From NCBI GenBank assembly GCA_038501195.1, contig JBBPUQ010000001.1:1798001-1862000 (forward strand): a stretch of DNA of 64,000 bases, given 5' to 3'. Numbering within the stretch: position 1 is the stretch's first letter; each line of letters starts with the position of its first letter. The position numbers were made by a program, and so were the translations under genes. This document shows positions 1-10,474 of the stretch, in pieces. The notes under the pieces are model-generated. The model made no database searches, had not been told where the DNA came from, and saw only the letters and a program-made list of their open reading frames with translations. The DNA comes from Nemania diffusa (taxonomy: Eukaryota > Ascomycota > Sordariomycetes > Xylariales > Xylariaceae).

Positions 1-1170
1 TTTTTTTTTTTTTTTATAAAAAATAATATATTATATATATTTTTTAAACTTAAAATTAATATTTATAACATAATAATTGTTAAACTTTTAATATAATATT
101 AATAAAATATAAATATATTATAAAAAAGTTAAAAAAAATTTGTAAAATTTATTTAAATAATTTAATTAAAACAATTATTACAATAAACTTTAGCTTTTTT
201 ATATTTAAAAAAATTTTAATTTATATAGTTTTAATAAATTAAAACTAATATATAAAAATAATAAAGCAAAAATAAAAAAAATATATAAAAATTATTTTTA
301 TTTATTTTTTTTATATAGTTTAAACATTTTTTTATAAATAATAATAGCTATAGCAATAATAATAATAATAATATTAATAAAGTTTTTATAAAATACTATT
401 ATAATAATTATAAAATATTAATAATATATTAAACTTTATTTTATATATATAATATTTATAATTTAAATAAATAAATAAAGTAAAATAAACTAATTTAATA
501 AGTTAAAATTAAAACAATATAAAACAAATATAAATATAAATAAAAAATAAAAAAAAAATATAGCTATTATTTATTAATATATTGTTAATAAATTGTAAAA
601 CTAGTTTTTTTATTTATTAAAATAATTAGTAAAAATAAAAAAAAAAAAAAAAAAACTAGTAAAAAAAAAAAAAAAAATTTATTTATATTATTAAAAAATA
701 GCAAAAAACAATATTAATTAAACAGTAAAAACTAATATAAATAATATAAAATAGTAATAATTTTATATATATTATATTAAAATTAACAAAAATAATTAAA
801 TTAAATATAAATTTAAACTATTTTAAACTAGTTTATAAAACTTTATTGTTTTAATTATAAAAGTTTATTATAATATTTATAATTTTTATATTTAATTATT
901 AACTTATTTGCAATTTATAAATTAGCTTATTATATTTATACTTTTTTAATATAAATTTTATTTATTATAATTATAATATTTTAAAATATATTATAAATAA
1001 ATAATTTTATAAACTTATTAAATTTATTATATAATTTTTATATTATAATATATATTTTTTAAAATATAATTGTAGCAATTATAACACTATTTTTATTTGT
1101 TTACTTTTTTTATAATTAATAAAAAAAAATAAATTAATAGCTAAAATAGCAAGTTATATTTTTAGTTTTT
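1..1170. repeat. RIP-eroded AT-rich block (left edge)
   Basis: Almost all bases are A or T and no coding frame of useful length is present on either strand. The block ends abruptly near 1180, where ordinary base composition resumes. This is the pattern left by repeat-induced point mutation of duplicated DNA in ascomycetes. A 189-bp segment of the block (810-998) has a much less mutated copy outside it, which shows directly that C-to-T and G-to-A changes made the block AT-rich. The identity of the original repeat cannot be read. Confidence 0.85.
810..998 (+). repeat. RIP-mutated copy of a 189-bp direct repeat
   Basis: This segment aligns without gaps, at an offset of 375 bases, with 1185-1373. 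Nearly every difference is C to T or G to A going from the right copy to this one (one exception seen: G at 910 against A). It is the mutated partner of the pair. Confidence 0.85.
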
Positions 1171-1184
1171 TGTTTTTTGTTTTT

Positions 1185-1373
1185 AGTTTAAGCTGTTTTA
1201 AACTAGTTTATAAAGCTTTATTGCTTTAGTTACAAAAGCTTACTGCAATATCTGTAGCTTTTACGCCTAGCTATCGACTTATTTACAACTTATAAATTAG
1301 CTTACTATGCTTACGCTCCTCTAATACAAGTTCTACCTACTGCGATTATAGTGCTCTGGAGTGTGCTGTAGAA
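1185..1373 (+). repeat. Mostly unmutated copy of a 189-bp direct repeat
   Basis: Second copy of the repeat at 810-998, at the border of the AT block. It retains many C and G residues that are T and A in the left copy. Its right end overlaps a decayed open frame (1332-1496), so the duplicated DNA probably included the 3' part of a gene. Confidence 0.85.
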
Positions 1374-1496
1374 GCTCCTTTTTACAAGAAAAACGGATTC
1401 ACTACTGGACAGACCATATCCCTACCTATCTATGTCGATGGCGGGACCGAGGCGCAAATATACGAAGAGATCGTCTTCACTTACTACCCAGCCTAA
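1332..1496 (+). pseudogene. 3' remnant of a protein-coding gene, possibly GNAT-like
   Basis: An open frame of 54 codons ending in TAA (1494-1496) has protein-like composition. It contains the stretch EAPFYKKNGF, followed by a beta-strand-like tail ending IVFTYYPA. A motif of the type APFYxKxGF is common in the C-terminal part of GNAT N-acetyltransferases, so this may be the end of such a gene; that assignment is an inference from one motif. There is no start codon, and the frame runs upstream into the duplicated, RIP-affected boundary, so the rest of the gene is lost. Confidence 0.4.
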
Positions 1497-1751
1497 CGCG
1501 GATGTATTATATAGAAATGGAGAATTTAGAGCTATGACAAAGAGGTTTTCTATATTTTAGTAAACGCCCAAATCCCAACCCCACAGTAAACAGTTTTGTA
1601 GCTTACAAGCCACCGATTGCCTATTGCCACTAGTGCCAATAACAAAAAAAGAATAAAATTTTCGAACTAGGTAATTTAATTTTAAATAATATAATTATAT
1701 ATTAACCAACTTTTACTTCGTCTATAGACTCCCCTTTGGTCTGCAGGTTGG

Positions 1752-1945
1752 TTATCCCTTTAACTGCCCATTTCGCACCGCGACTTAAAAAGTGGAATAA
1801 CGGGGCCGCTCGCAGGCATGTTTACACCCAATAAAACTATTATCCGAGCATTATTTATACTCTTATTGGGTGTATGCATCTGTACGTGCGGCCCCATTAT
1901 TCCACTTTTTAAGTCGCGGTGCGGAGTGGGCAGTTAAAGGGATAA
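1752..1945. mobile_element. MITE-like fold-back element, family A copy 1
   Basis: The two halves are long inverted repeats. The left arm begins TTATCCCTTTAACTGCCC and the right arm ends with its exact complement. Each arm is about 85-90 nt, with only a short loop around 1840-1860. There is no coding capacity. Related, more divergent copies lie at 15674-15820 and 36740-36991 and share the TATCCCTTTRACTRCCC end or the GGTGCSGAG core. The outermost TTA/TAA could include a TA target duplication. Confidence 0.8.
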
Positions 1946-2223
1946 GTAGATCGGTTGGCCACCTGGCAGGCTTGTATGTCAGCTGGTTGCCAGCCTTGTA
2001 GGCTAGCTAGCCACCTGGCAAGTCAGTAGTCGAATATGTCTAAGTCAGCGAGAAGGTAAGGGGTAAGGGGACGTGGAGTAGATGAACGGTCTGTTGGTCG
2101 GGGTCCCCTTTACTTAGGTCTACTGCGTACATTGATCTAAACCTCTATCGTTCGCAAGGGATTACTAGAAGGACAACGAAGACTCTAAATCCCCCAACTC
2201 TAGCAGCTCCATTAATAATCGTT

Positions 2224-3420
2224 ATGGGGTCAACCACCGTCCTTCCAGGCCCCGAATCGCCTGGTTTGCACCTTAGCCAGCCCACTCCGGAAGAATGCAT
2301 TCGGATCTGGTCGAATACCGCAGCCTCATGGAAGGACTCGCTGACCATACCTCTCTACATCGCCCAAGCTCAGTTCCTTGAGACGGCCCCGCTTGCTCAG
2401 GATGGAAGCATGACCACCTGGATTCTTGTTGACAAAACTCTGCCGCTCAAGCAACGGCAGATATTTTGCTCATGCGAGAGCTTCCGGAAGCGGTGCCTCA
2501 CCAGCAATGAGAGGGGCAACGTCGAAGAGGGCCTTGTTCACGGGGTCGCTAGCGTCTTCTGCCCATCCGAGTACCGCGGCCGCGGCTACGGAACTCGTCA
2601 CATGAAGGACCTGGCCAAGGTACTGCATGGATGGCAGTCTGAACATGGAAAGAGCATCGCTAGTGTCTTGTACTCGGATATTGGGAAGGAATACTACGCC
2701 AAGGTAGGCTGGTTGGCGAACCCTAAAAACGGGCACTTCGTCTTCCCGTGTGTCGAGATGGAGAAGCCAGCGCAGGTACAGCTGGTCCTTGAATCGGAGC
2801 TTGAAGCACTCTGCCGCAGGGACGAGGCCATGGTCCGTACGGCTATGGCGATGCCCAGCACGGCACGGAAGCGCATGGTCATCCTGCCGGACCTCGATCA
2901 CATGTTATGGCATATCCGAAAAGAGGACTTCGCTGCCAACTATATTTTCGGGAAGAAAGCGGACGCAAAGGGGGCGATCGCTGGAAGTCCTGGCAAGCAG
3001 GTCTGGGCCCTGTGGGTGCGTCGCTACTACGAGCACCCGGATCATCCCAACGGGGAGGAAGAGGGTGGCGGAAACGTCCTCTACATCCTTCGTTTGGTGG
3101 TGGAGGGTGATGACACTGCTAATCGGCCGCACGAGGGCCAGTTGCCGCCCGCGACAGATGCGTACACGGAGCAGGCAGCAGCACTGAAGGCCGTGCTCCA
3201 GGCTGCTCAGGCAGAGGCCGCAAAGTGGCGCCTAGGCAAGGTGAAATTGTGGGAGCCGTCTCCATTGGTGCAGAGCCTTCTCGAGCAGAGCGGCCTCGAT
3301 GCTACCCATGTTGAGCGGCATGAGTACAGTGTTGCGAGTGTGCTGTGGTTTAGGGAAGATGGCGAGGGCGAAGACGAGGCGCCAGTTTGGCTTAACAATC
3401 AGTACTATGCGTGGTGCTAG
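2224..3420 (+). CDS. LYC1-like GNAT N-acetyltransferase
   Basis: Intronless gene for 398 residues, starting at the first ATG after an upstream region with in-frame stops. It resembles fungal LYC1-type proteins; the Yarrowia enzyme acetylates lysine at the start of lysine degradation. The acetyl-CoA binding signature of GNAT motif A is visible at about residues 117-127 (YRGRGYGTRHM), preceded by the beta strand VHGVASVFCPSEY. The C-terminal half has the family features ALWVRRYY, a hydrophobic NVLYILRLVVE strand and a terminal W-x-NN-x-Y-x-WC motif ending the protein. Length fits the family. The frame is intact despite lying between an RIP block and relic DNA. The substrate (lysine or another amine) is an inference from family membership. 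Confidence 0.82.
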   Translation: MGSTTVLPGPESPGLHLSQPTPEECIRIWSNTAASWKDSLTIPLYIAQAQFLETAPLAQDGSMTTWILVDKTLPLKQRQIFCSCESFRKRCLTSNERGNVEEGLVHGVASVFCPSEYRGRGYGTRHMKDLAKVLHGWQSEHGKSIASVLYSDIGKEYYAKVGWLANPKNGHFVFPCVEMEKPAQVQLVLESELEALCRRDEAMVRTAMAMPSTARKRMVILPDLDHMLWHIRKEDFAANYIFGKKADAKGAIAGSPGKQVWALWVRRYYEHPDHPNGEEEGGGNVLYILRLVVEGDDTANRPHEGQLPPATDAYTEQAAALKAVLQAAQAEAAKWRLGKVKLWEPSPLVQSLLEQSGLDATHVERHEYSVASVLWFREDGEGEDEAPVWLNNQYYAWC

Positions 3421-5123
3421 GGCGGTACTGAGTCGGCCGCTTTTTTTCACATCCTCCTCCCTCCCGATAACTTCAATCTCCTCAGTCCATATAGTCGTGT
3501 TCGCGTTAAGCCTTTAGTCGCGCCATTCCAAGCTTCTGCTTTCATCGCTACCATGCTGGCCCTTGTGCCGTCTAGTGTCTTGGCTGATCTTTTAAAACTA
3601 CAATGTTGACAGACTATCTTGAGGAGGTCTGGCTTGCTAATCTTGGCTGCGCAATGGATAGATTGCAAGAAACGAGATAACCAGGGTTACCAAGAAAAGC
3701 CCCCAGAGGCTCAAATTTGCCAGCGTAGACTCTATCGTTTTCTTCCAATTCTGTAAGGTGAACTTGGGGTAGACTGTGACCCTCGGCCGACACTTTGTAT
3801 TGGCACGCACTCGAGCCTAAGCAAGCACTTTGGCCGATCGAATTTTACTGCCGCTGACCCGGAAAGCGTGGTGCGCATCTTTAGGGGCCAGGACCATCTT
3901 GTCCGAACAATATACCGGGAAACGACAGCGCGTTCGAGCAGCTGACCGAGATGGGACTCTTCCCCGTGCTGCGTCCGTAAGTCATCGCCTTCTGCGCCTA
4001 TAGAGCCGGCGCCGGCGCGTTCCTTGCTAAGACGTCGGGCGCCTTACGAAGTAGGCGCACTTATTACTACTCATTAGGCCTAGGACAACTCATATAGCAG
4101 GATCTACAGCACCCTGTACGGCAGGCGGTCCGGGCTGAGAGAATCTCGGGCATTGAGATGGCGTACCGGCGGGTTGCGGCGTATCCTATACTCGATAGTG
4201 CGCTAGGCGACGTTGCTGAGGCCCCGCAGACCGCTGATGAGCAAGCATGAAGTCTCTCCGCCAAGTTAAATTCTCGCTGTCTTACGAGAATCGACATTCC
4301 CGACAAGAAGCTGCCCGGCGGCCTCGCGGGTCTCTAGCGCGGCGGGCGCGCCAAATGTCCGGTTCCCGCATCGGCGTGAAGAGGACCTCAGCAAAGGTAT
4401 CCGTGTTAATGCGAAGGTGTCACAGAACATATATACCGTTATTAGTATGATTGATAACGGTGCCGTTTCGCGACAGAAGCTAGCTCGGGGTGGGTATCGT
4501 GGTAGTGCTTAGCGTCGCCGGGTTTCTAATCAATCGGTAGTATCCTTACCTGATCCATGTCAGGTAGGAAGCAATAATTTCGATTGGCGAGGACATGGGT
4601 TATGTTAAGCCGAGCACTCGACAAGTTATTGCGTTTCCCGATCGCGGCCATGGTCCCTATCTTCGCGATTAACTTCTACTCATTCTAATTGAATGTACAG
4701 CTACCCTGTAATAGTAACAGAATCAGCACTAAGCGACAGAAAGTAGATGCCTAATTGACGCGTTGTGAAGGCCTTGGTCGGGAACCTTGTCTGGGTGAAC
4801 AGGTTATAAGACTCTTATAAGAAAGGCAAGGTTCCTACTCCATCCATCTCTCCTAGTCTACTTATAGATTGATGAAATATATAATTACCACGCTCGACTC
4901 TGCTTGACTGCATTTTGTAACGATCGCGGAGTCATAGCTCCTTGACTCACCCTCGTCTGTCAGCATCCGGACGACGACCCACTCACCCACGCTTCCGGCC
5001 GACTGCAAGATCATCGCATCTTAACCCCGGGATCAACCAGATGGTGACTGAGATTCGAGCTCGCGAGAATCAGGCGACTCGAACAAGATAATCCTAACGC
5101 TTTGAGATTGATCATCGCCCAAG
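3421..5123. other. Intergenic region with decayed coding-like segments
   Basis: No intact gene is seen. Short plus-strand stretches read like protein: one near 3850-3915 (DPESVVRIFRG followed by a similar tail), one at 4098-4250 and one near 4270-4325. They are in different frames and are interrupted by stops, so they look like relics of one or more genes. The last 300 bases before the ABC transporter are AT-richer, with TATA-like runs near 4811 and 4875, and probably hold its promoter. Confidence 0.5.
4098..4250 (+). pseudogene. Relic open frame of unknown origin
   Basis: Fifty open codons run from a stop at 4095-4097 to TGA at 4248-4250. The translation looks protein-like (for example EMAYRRVAAYPILDSALGDV) but has no start codon near its beginning and no recognised domain. 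It is probably a fragment of a former gene together with neighbouring scraps on the same strand. It could also be chance open frame in GC-rich DNA. Confidence 0.25.
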
Positions 5124-8100
5124 ATGCCCTTCTTCTCAGAGGGACAGAACCTGCTCGAGCTAAATCAGCCCGGCTTTGATTTCAACATACAGTTCGAGCA
5201 GCTGTTCTTCGCCATCATACCATCCTCTCTATTCATCGCCACCTCATTATGGAGGACGCTTACACAGGCGCGGAAGCCCGTTGTCGTGAACGCTCCCGTC
5301 TTTCAATTTATCAAATTGGTATGCTGCTCCTCTCTAGACTCGACTTGCGTCTTGAGTTTTTTAGCATATTACTAATTCAGCTGCTATTACGATTGTAGGG
5401 TGCTCTCACAATCTATCTCGGGCTTGAACTCACGCTGCTCATCTTGATTGCTATTGGGTCATTTCGCGTTTCCAGCCTTTTCATAGCCGCTTCGGCCCTC
5501 AAGCTAGTGTCAGCCCTTTTCATGATCACCCTCAGCATCGTTGACCATAGCAGGAGCCCGAGACCGTCAATGCTACTCAGTAGTTACCTATTCCTAACTC
5601 TCCTTCTAGATGCCGCTCAGGTTAGAACGCTATTTCTTTCGGTCGGTACCAGGCTCGAATTCACCTACAGCAGCATATTTAGTGCTGCCATCGGTTTTAA
5701 GGCTGCGATACTGCTGTTGGAGGCTAAAGAAAAGTCGAGATGGGTAAGCTGGGACGAGAAAGAGCACAGCCCGGAGGAGACGAGCGGCATTTTCTCCCTC
5801 GGTGTCTACTTCTGGCTGAACAGGATGTTCCTACTAGGATACCAGAAAATCCTAAAAATCAAGGACCTGTATCCCCTTGACAGCTCCTTGAACAGCAGAT
5901 ACCTCCACGGCCAGTTCTCCAAGAACGTGGATTACGCCAAGATGAAGGGCGATAAGTTTGGTCTGGTGAAGGTGATGGCTCGCACACTTGCAGTACCTCT
6001 CGCACTCCCGATACTTCCGCGCCTAGCATTGCTTGCCTTCACGTTTTCCCAGCCATTCTTTATCAAGACATTGTTAAATGAATTGTCGAAACCCAAAGTC
6101 GAAGATGACGTCGGATACGGCCTCATCGGCGCAAGTTTTCTGATTTACTCGGGCATTTCTATCTCCACAGCTCTCTACTGGTACGCTGAACTGGAGATCA
6201 AGCAATAGGCCAAGATTCATCACTGACATTTTGGCGCATAGGTACTTTCATCGCCGGATGCTCGCGATGGCGAGGTCCATCCTAGTAACGGAGACCTTCA
6301 TCAAAGCCACAGAGGCCCGCATCGGTACTGGCGACGACAGTGCCGCGGTTACGCTAATGAGCACCGACATCGAGCGGATTAGCTTGGGCTTCCTGTCCCT
6401 GCACGAGGTCTGGGCCAGCGTGATCCAAGTTGCCGTGGCCAGCTGGATGCTTTACAACCAGCTTGGCATAGTGCTCGTCGCGCCAATCGGAATCGTCATA
6501 GTCTGTTTCATCGGCCTGGTCATTCTCATGAGATTCACCGGAGACTCGCAGAGGAGCTGGATGGCAGGGGTCCAGAAACGTGTTGGCCTGACGGCCACGG
6601 TCATCTCCAGCATGAAGAGCCTGAAAATATCTGGCCTTTCTGCCGCCGTTAGCGACTTCGTGCAGAAGCTCCGCGTAGACGAGCTGGCGGCCGGAGCCCG
6701 ATTCCGCAAGATAGGCATCCTGGCAGCACTCTTTGGGTATATTCCGCTTCTCATCGGGCCGCCCCTTACTTTTGCATTCGCGCAGCGAGCCCTGGATATT
6801 ACGACGATATTCACGAGTCTTTCCTACCTCCTGCTCTTGACGAACCCTTTGTCGGCAATCTTTCAGTCCACCCCGCAGCTCATTTCTGGGTTAACCTGCC
6901 TGGGTCGCATTCAGGCCTTTCTAGAGTGCGAAACTCGTAATGACTTTCGGGAGATTTTAGCTGATAGAAGGCGGGTTTCAGAGAAGCCGCGAGCGGACAC
7001 TACAGCCTCGTCCAACTCACAACCGGTCTCAGCGCATCCTATAGTCATCACGAACGGCCAATTCGGCTGGGAGGCGGACAATTTCGCCCTGCGGGATGTG
7101 AATACTCGCATAGCTAAGTCGTCGCTCACCATCGTCGTCGGACCAGTTGGCTCGGGGAAGTCCACCCTTTGCAAAGCACTCCTCGGAGAAATCCCTTTCA
7201 GTGAAGGCAGTGTGGCATTGAGCCACAGAGTCCCCCACGTTGGTTTTTGCGACCAAACACCCTTCCTTTCCAACGGGTCTATTAAAGATAACATCATCGG
7301 CTTCTCCACATTCGACAGTGAGAGATACGCCGAGGTTATCGAGGCTGCGGCTTTGAAATTTGACTTGGACACGCTTCCTCAGGGGGACAGGACGAATATC
7401 GGATCAGATGGCATCACACTATCCGGGGGGCAAAAGCAACGCGTCTGTCTCGCGCGAGCTCTATATCTGCAAACCGATTTGCTGGTGCTAGACGATATCT
7501 TCAGTGGCCTGGATGCTGATACGGAGGAGCAGGTCTTCCGACAAGTCTTTGGGCCTGATGGACTGCTAAGGCGGCGGCACTGCACGATCGTGTTGTGCAC
7601 CCACAGCATCCGACACTTGCCCGCAGCGGATTACATCATAGCGCTCGGAAACAGCACCATCGCTGAACAAGGCACCTTCGCCAGCTTGATGAGCCGCCAG
7701 GGTTACGTTCGGGGACTGGGATTGAAGGACGCTTCCGATAGCGACACTTCGTCTGGGAATGAGAAGATCACATCGGTAGAGAGTGTGCGAGAGCCCCAGC
7801 CGTTACTACTTCACAATACGACCACAAATGCATCATCCTATGAGCCAGATGACGACGCATCGCGACAGATTGGCGATAAAACGGTATATAAGCATTATTT
7901 CAAGAGCATGGGGTGGCTCCTAGCAGGAAGTTGTCTTTTCTTCGCTAGCCTCTGGGGCTTCTTTACGAACTTTCCAACAATTTGTGAGTCCGCTTTCGAT
8001 TTGAGCGGCAGAGTCGCCGGGATCTCCAACGTAACCTAACTTCTTAGTTGCCACACATGGAATATCCTAACTTTGAGATGCCTGACAAGGGTACTGTTGA

Positions 8101-10178
8101 CTAATGCTACTTACTGTAGGGCTCACGTACTGGTCTGACGACGTATACTCGGAACACCCAACTCACTCGTACGCCTTCTACGCCGGGATATACACCTTGC
8201 TTCAGATTGGCGGGTTGATATCGTTGCTTCTTTTGGGCATTTCCATTTTTATCATCTCGGTGAAGAGAGCGGGTGCCAGTGTTCACCGAGATGCATTGCG
8301 CACGCTCATCCGAGCACCGCTGCGCTTCTTCACCGTGACCGATTCCGGCGCCGTCACCAATTTGTTCTCCCAGGATCTCAATCTCATCGATACAGAGTTG
8401 CCGAATGCACTGTTGAACACGCTGTTTTTCGTAAGTTTGTTGTCTTCTCATAAGAATGAATTGTGAAGTAGCAATGCTATGCATATTCGAGGCACTCATG
8501 AGAGAGTGCAAGCTGGCCTAACGTAGAGTCTTAGGTTTCCCAAGCAATTGGACAGGCGGCTGTCATGCTTACCTCGTCCCCGTGGTTGGCTATAAGCTAT
8601 CCTTTCCTCGGAGCCCTGCTTTATGTCGTGCAGAAGTTCTATTTACGTACTTCTAGGCAACTTAGATTGCTAGATCTCGAAGCTAAAACTCCCCTGTAGT
8701 AAGTGTTTCACACCATACCGCGACATGTCGGCCCGTTGATGTGCTCTGTGCTAAGCCACATATTAAGCACGCACTTCCTCGACACTGTTAAAGGCATTAC
8801 AACTCTGAGAGCTTCTGGTAAGTAAGAAATAAACCTACTTGGCGTTAGACATATCTAGAAGACGCTTTAAAACACAACAGCTAGGGGGATCACGACCTAT
8901 ATATGCATTATTCAGGGGTGGCTGCTGACATCGACGTTGCGAAGGATTTCTCCAAGACGATATTCTAAAGAACGGTCGTCTAATTGATTCAAGCCAACGA
9001 CCCGCATATCTACTCGTGATGATCCAACAATGGCTGAATTCCGTTCTCAACGTTGTGGTCATAGTAGTGGCGGTGGTTCTGGCGGCTCTTGCCGTCCGGC
9101 TTCACTCCAATTCTGGATTCACTGGTGCTTCATTGGTAGCCCTGATGAGCTTCGGAGAGAACCTCTCAGGCATCGTCATTTATTACACCAGGCTAGAAAC
9201 CTCGATTGGAGCGATAGCCAGACTTACGGCATTCAATGAAACCGTGAAGCCGGAAGACAGGGACGACGAAGATATCGTCCCTCCCGAGCAGTGGCCCCAG
9301 AGCGGCGTCGCCGAGCTGAAGGGCGTATCCGCCAGCTATGAGTAAGCGATTTTTCCTTCTGACTACCCCGTAACCTAAGTGAAGCTAATTCCCCAAATAG
9401 GGTACAGGATCAACTCAACAGCACACCCGATGTCACAACCAACTTAGCCCTCCGTGACATCAACCTAACGATCAGCTCAGGCGAAAAGATCGCGATCTGC
9501 GGCCGTACAGGCAGCGGAAAATCCAGCCTCATTGCCCTCCTCCTCAAACTCCTCAACCCGCTCCCCTCGACCGCTAGTAACATAACCATCGACAACACAC
9601 CGCTGCACCGCATCGACCGTTCGACGCTGCGCCAACGCATCATCGCCCTGCCCCAGGAGGCCGTGTTCCTTCCTGATGGGTCGACATTCCAAGCGAACCT
9701 AGACCCGCTCGATTCCTCGACGTCCGAGGAGTGCCGCGCCGTCCTAGCAGCCGTGGGCTTGTGGCCGTTTGTCGAGGGGCGCGGCGGTCTGGCCGCAGGC
9801 ATGAGCGCGGGCACCCTCAGTGCGGGTCAGCGGCAGCTCATGTCGCTCGGCCGCGCCCTGCTCCGGCGGCGGGCGCGCACTGCGCGGAACATGGGCATCA
9901 TCGGCGGCGGCGGCGGCTCCGACAGCGGCATCCTACTGCTAGACGAAGTGAGCTCGAGCGTCGACCTTGAGACGGAGCGCGCCATGCAGGAGGTCATCCG
10001 GGCCGAGTTTAGGAATTACACGGTCATAGTTGTGAGCCATAGGCTGGAGATGATTATAGACTTTGACAGGGTTGTCGTGATGGATAGGGGTGAGATCGTG
10101 GAGGTTGGGAACCCGATGCTGTTGGCGGGACAAGAGGGTACAAGGTTTGGGAAGTTAGTGGCGGCTGGGGCTAAGTAG
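5124..10178 (+). CDS. ABCC-type (MRP-like) full ABC transporter
   Basis: Manual model of eight exons: 5124-5318, 5399-6180, 6242-7983, 8120-8430, 8535-8698, 8768-8817, 8945-9341, 9401-10178. This gives 1472 residues with all phases consistent. The order is TMD0, TMD1, NBD1, TMD2, NBD2. An N-terminal hydrophobic TMD0 (about 1-200) marks the C subfamily. NBD1 has Walker A GPVGSGKST (near 626), LSGGQKQR and LLVLDD. NBD2 has Walker A GRTGSGKSS (near 1247), signature LSAGQRQ and LLLDE. NBD1 carries Asp where the catalytic Glu would be, while NBD2 keeps Glu; this is the usual ABCC asymmetry, with one canonical ATP site. NBD2 has a glycine-rich insertion (GGGGG) before Walker B. The predicted role is ATP-driven export of organic anions, conjugates or toxic compounds across the plasma or vacuolar membrane. 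The substrate is unknown. It converges with the NLR gene. Confidence 0.93.
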
Positions 10179-10474
10179 AAACAAGAAGTTGGATGATTTA
10201 AATTATATAGCTATAATATTTTTTTATTCAATTCTTTTTCAAAAACAAAATACCTTAAATACTGAATTTATCAATATTTTTACTGAATTCCTCATAAGAA
10301 ATCATACCGTTCCCAATAAACCGTTTATGCACCCTGTGGTTACTCGTTTTACATCTCTCGCCCCTGCTCCCCATATAACAATTTGTGCAAATATTGAACA
10401 AGAAGTCAGGATACCGGCAATCAAATGTGCAGTCGCAGCAATCTATGCAAATGTCAGTTCATGGTAAACCTTGG
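10179..10474. other. Short convergent intergenic region
   Basis: These 296 bases separate the 3' ends of the ABC transporter (plus) and the NLR gene (minus). The first part is AT-rich, as expected for 3' untranslated and polyadenylation regions of both genes. No other feature is seen. Confidence 0.5.

Noticed and set aside
6181..6241. Stop codon in the ABC transporter (after ELEIKQ) taken as a break
   Set aside because: The stop lies inside a 61-nt intron with a CTGAC branch point; splicing gives a continuous transmembrane domain.
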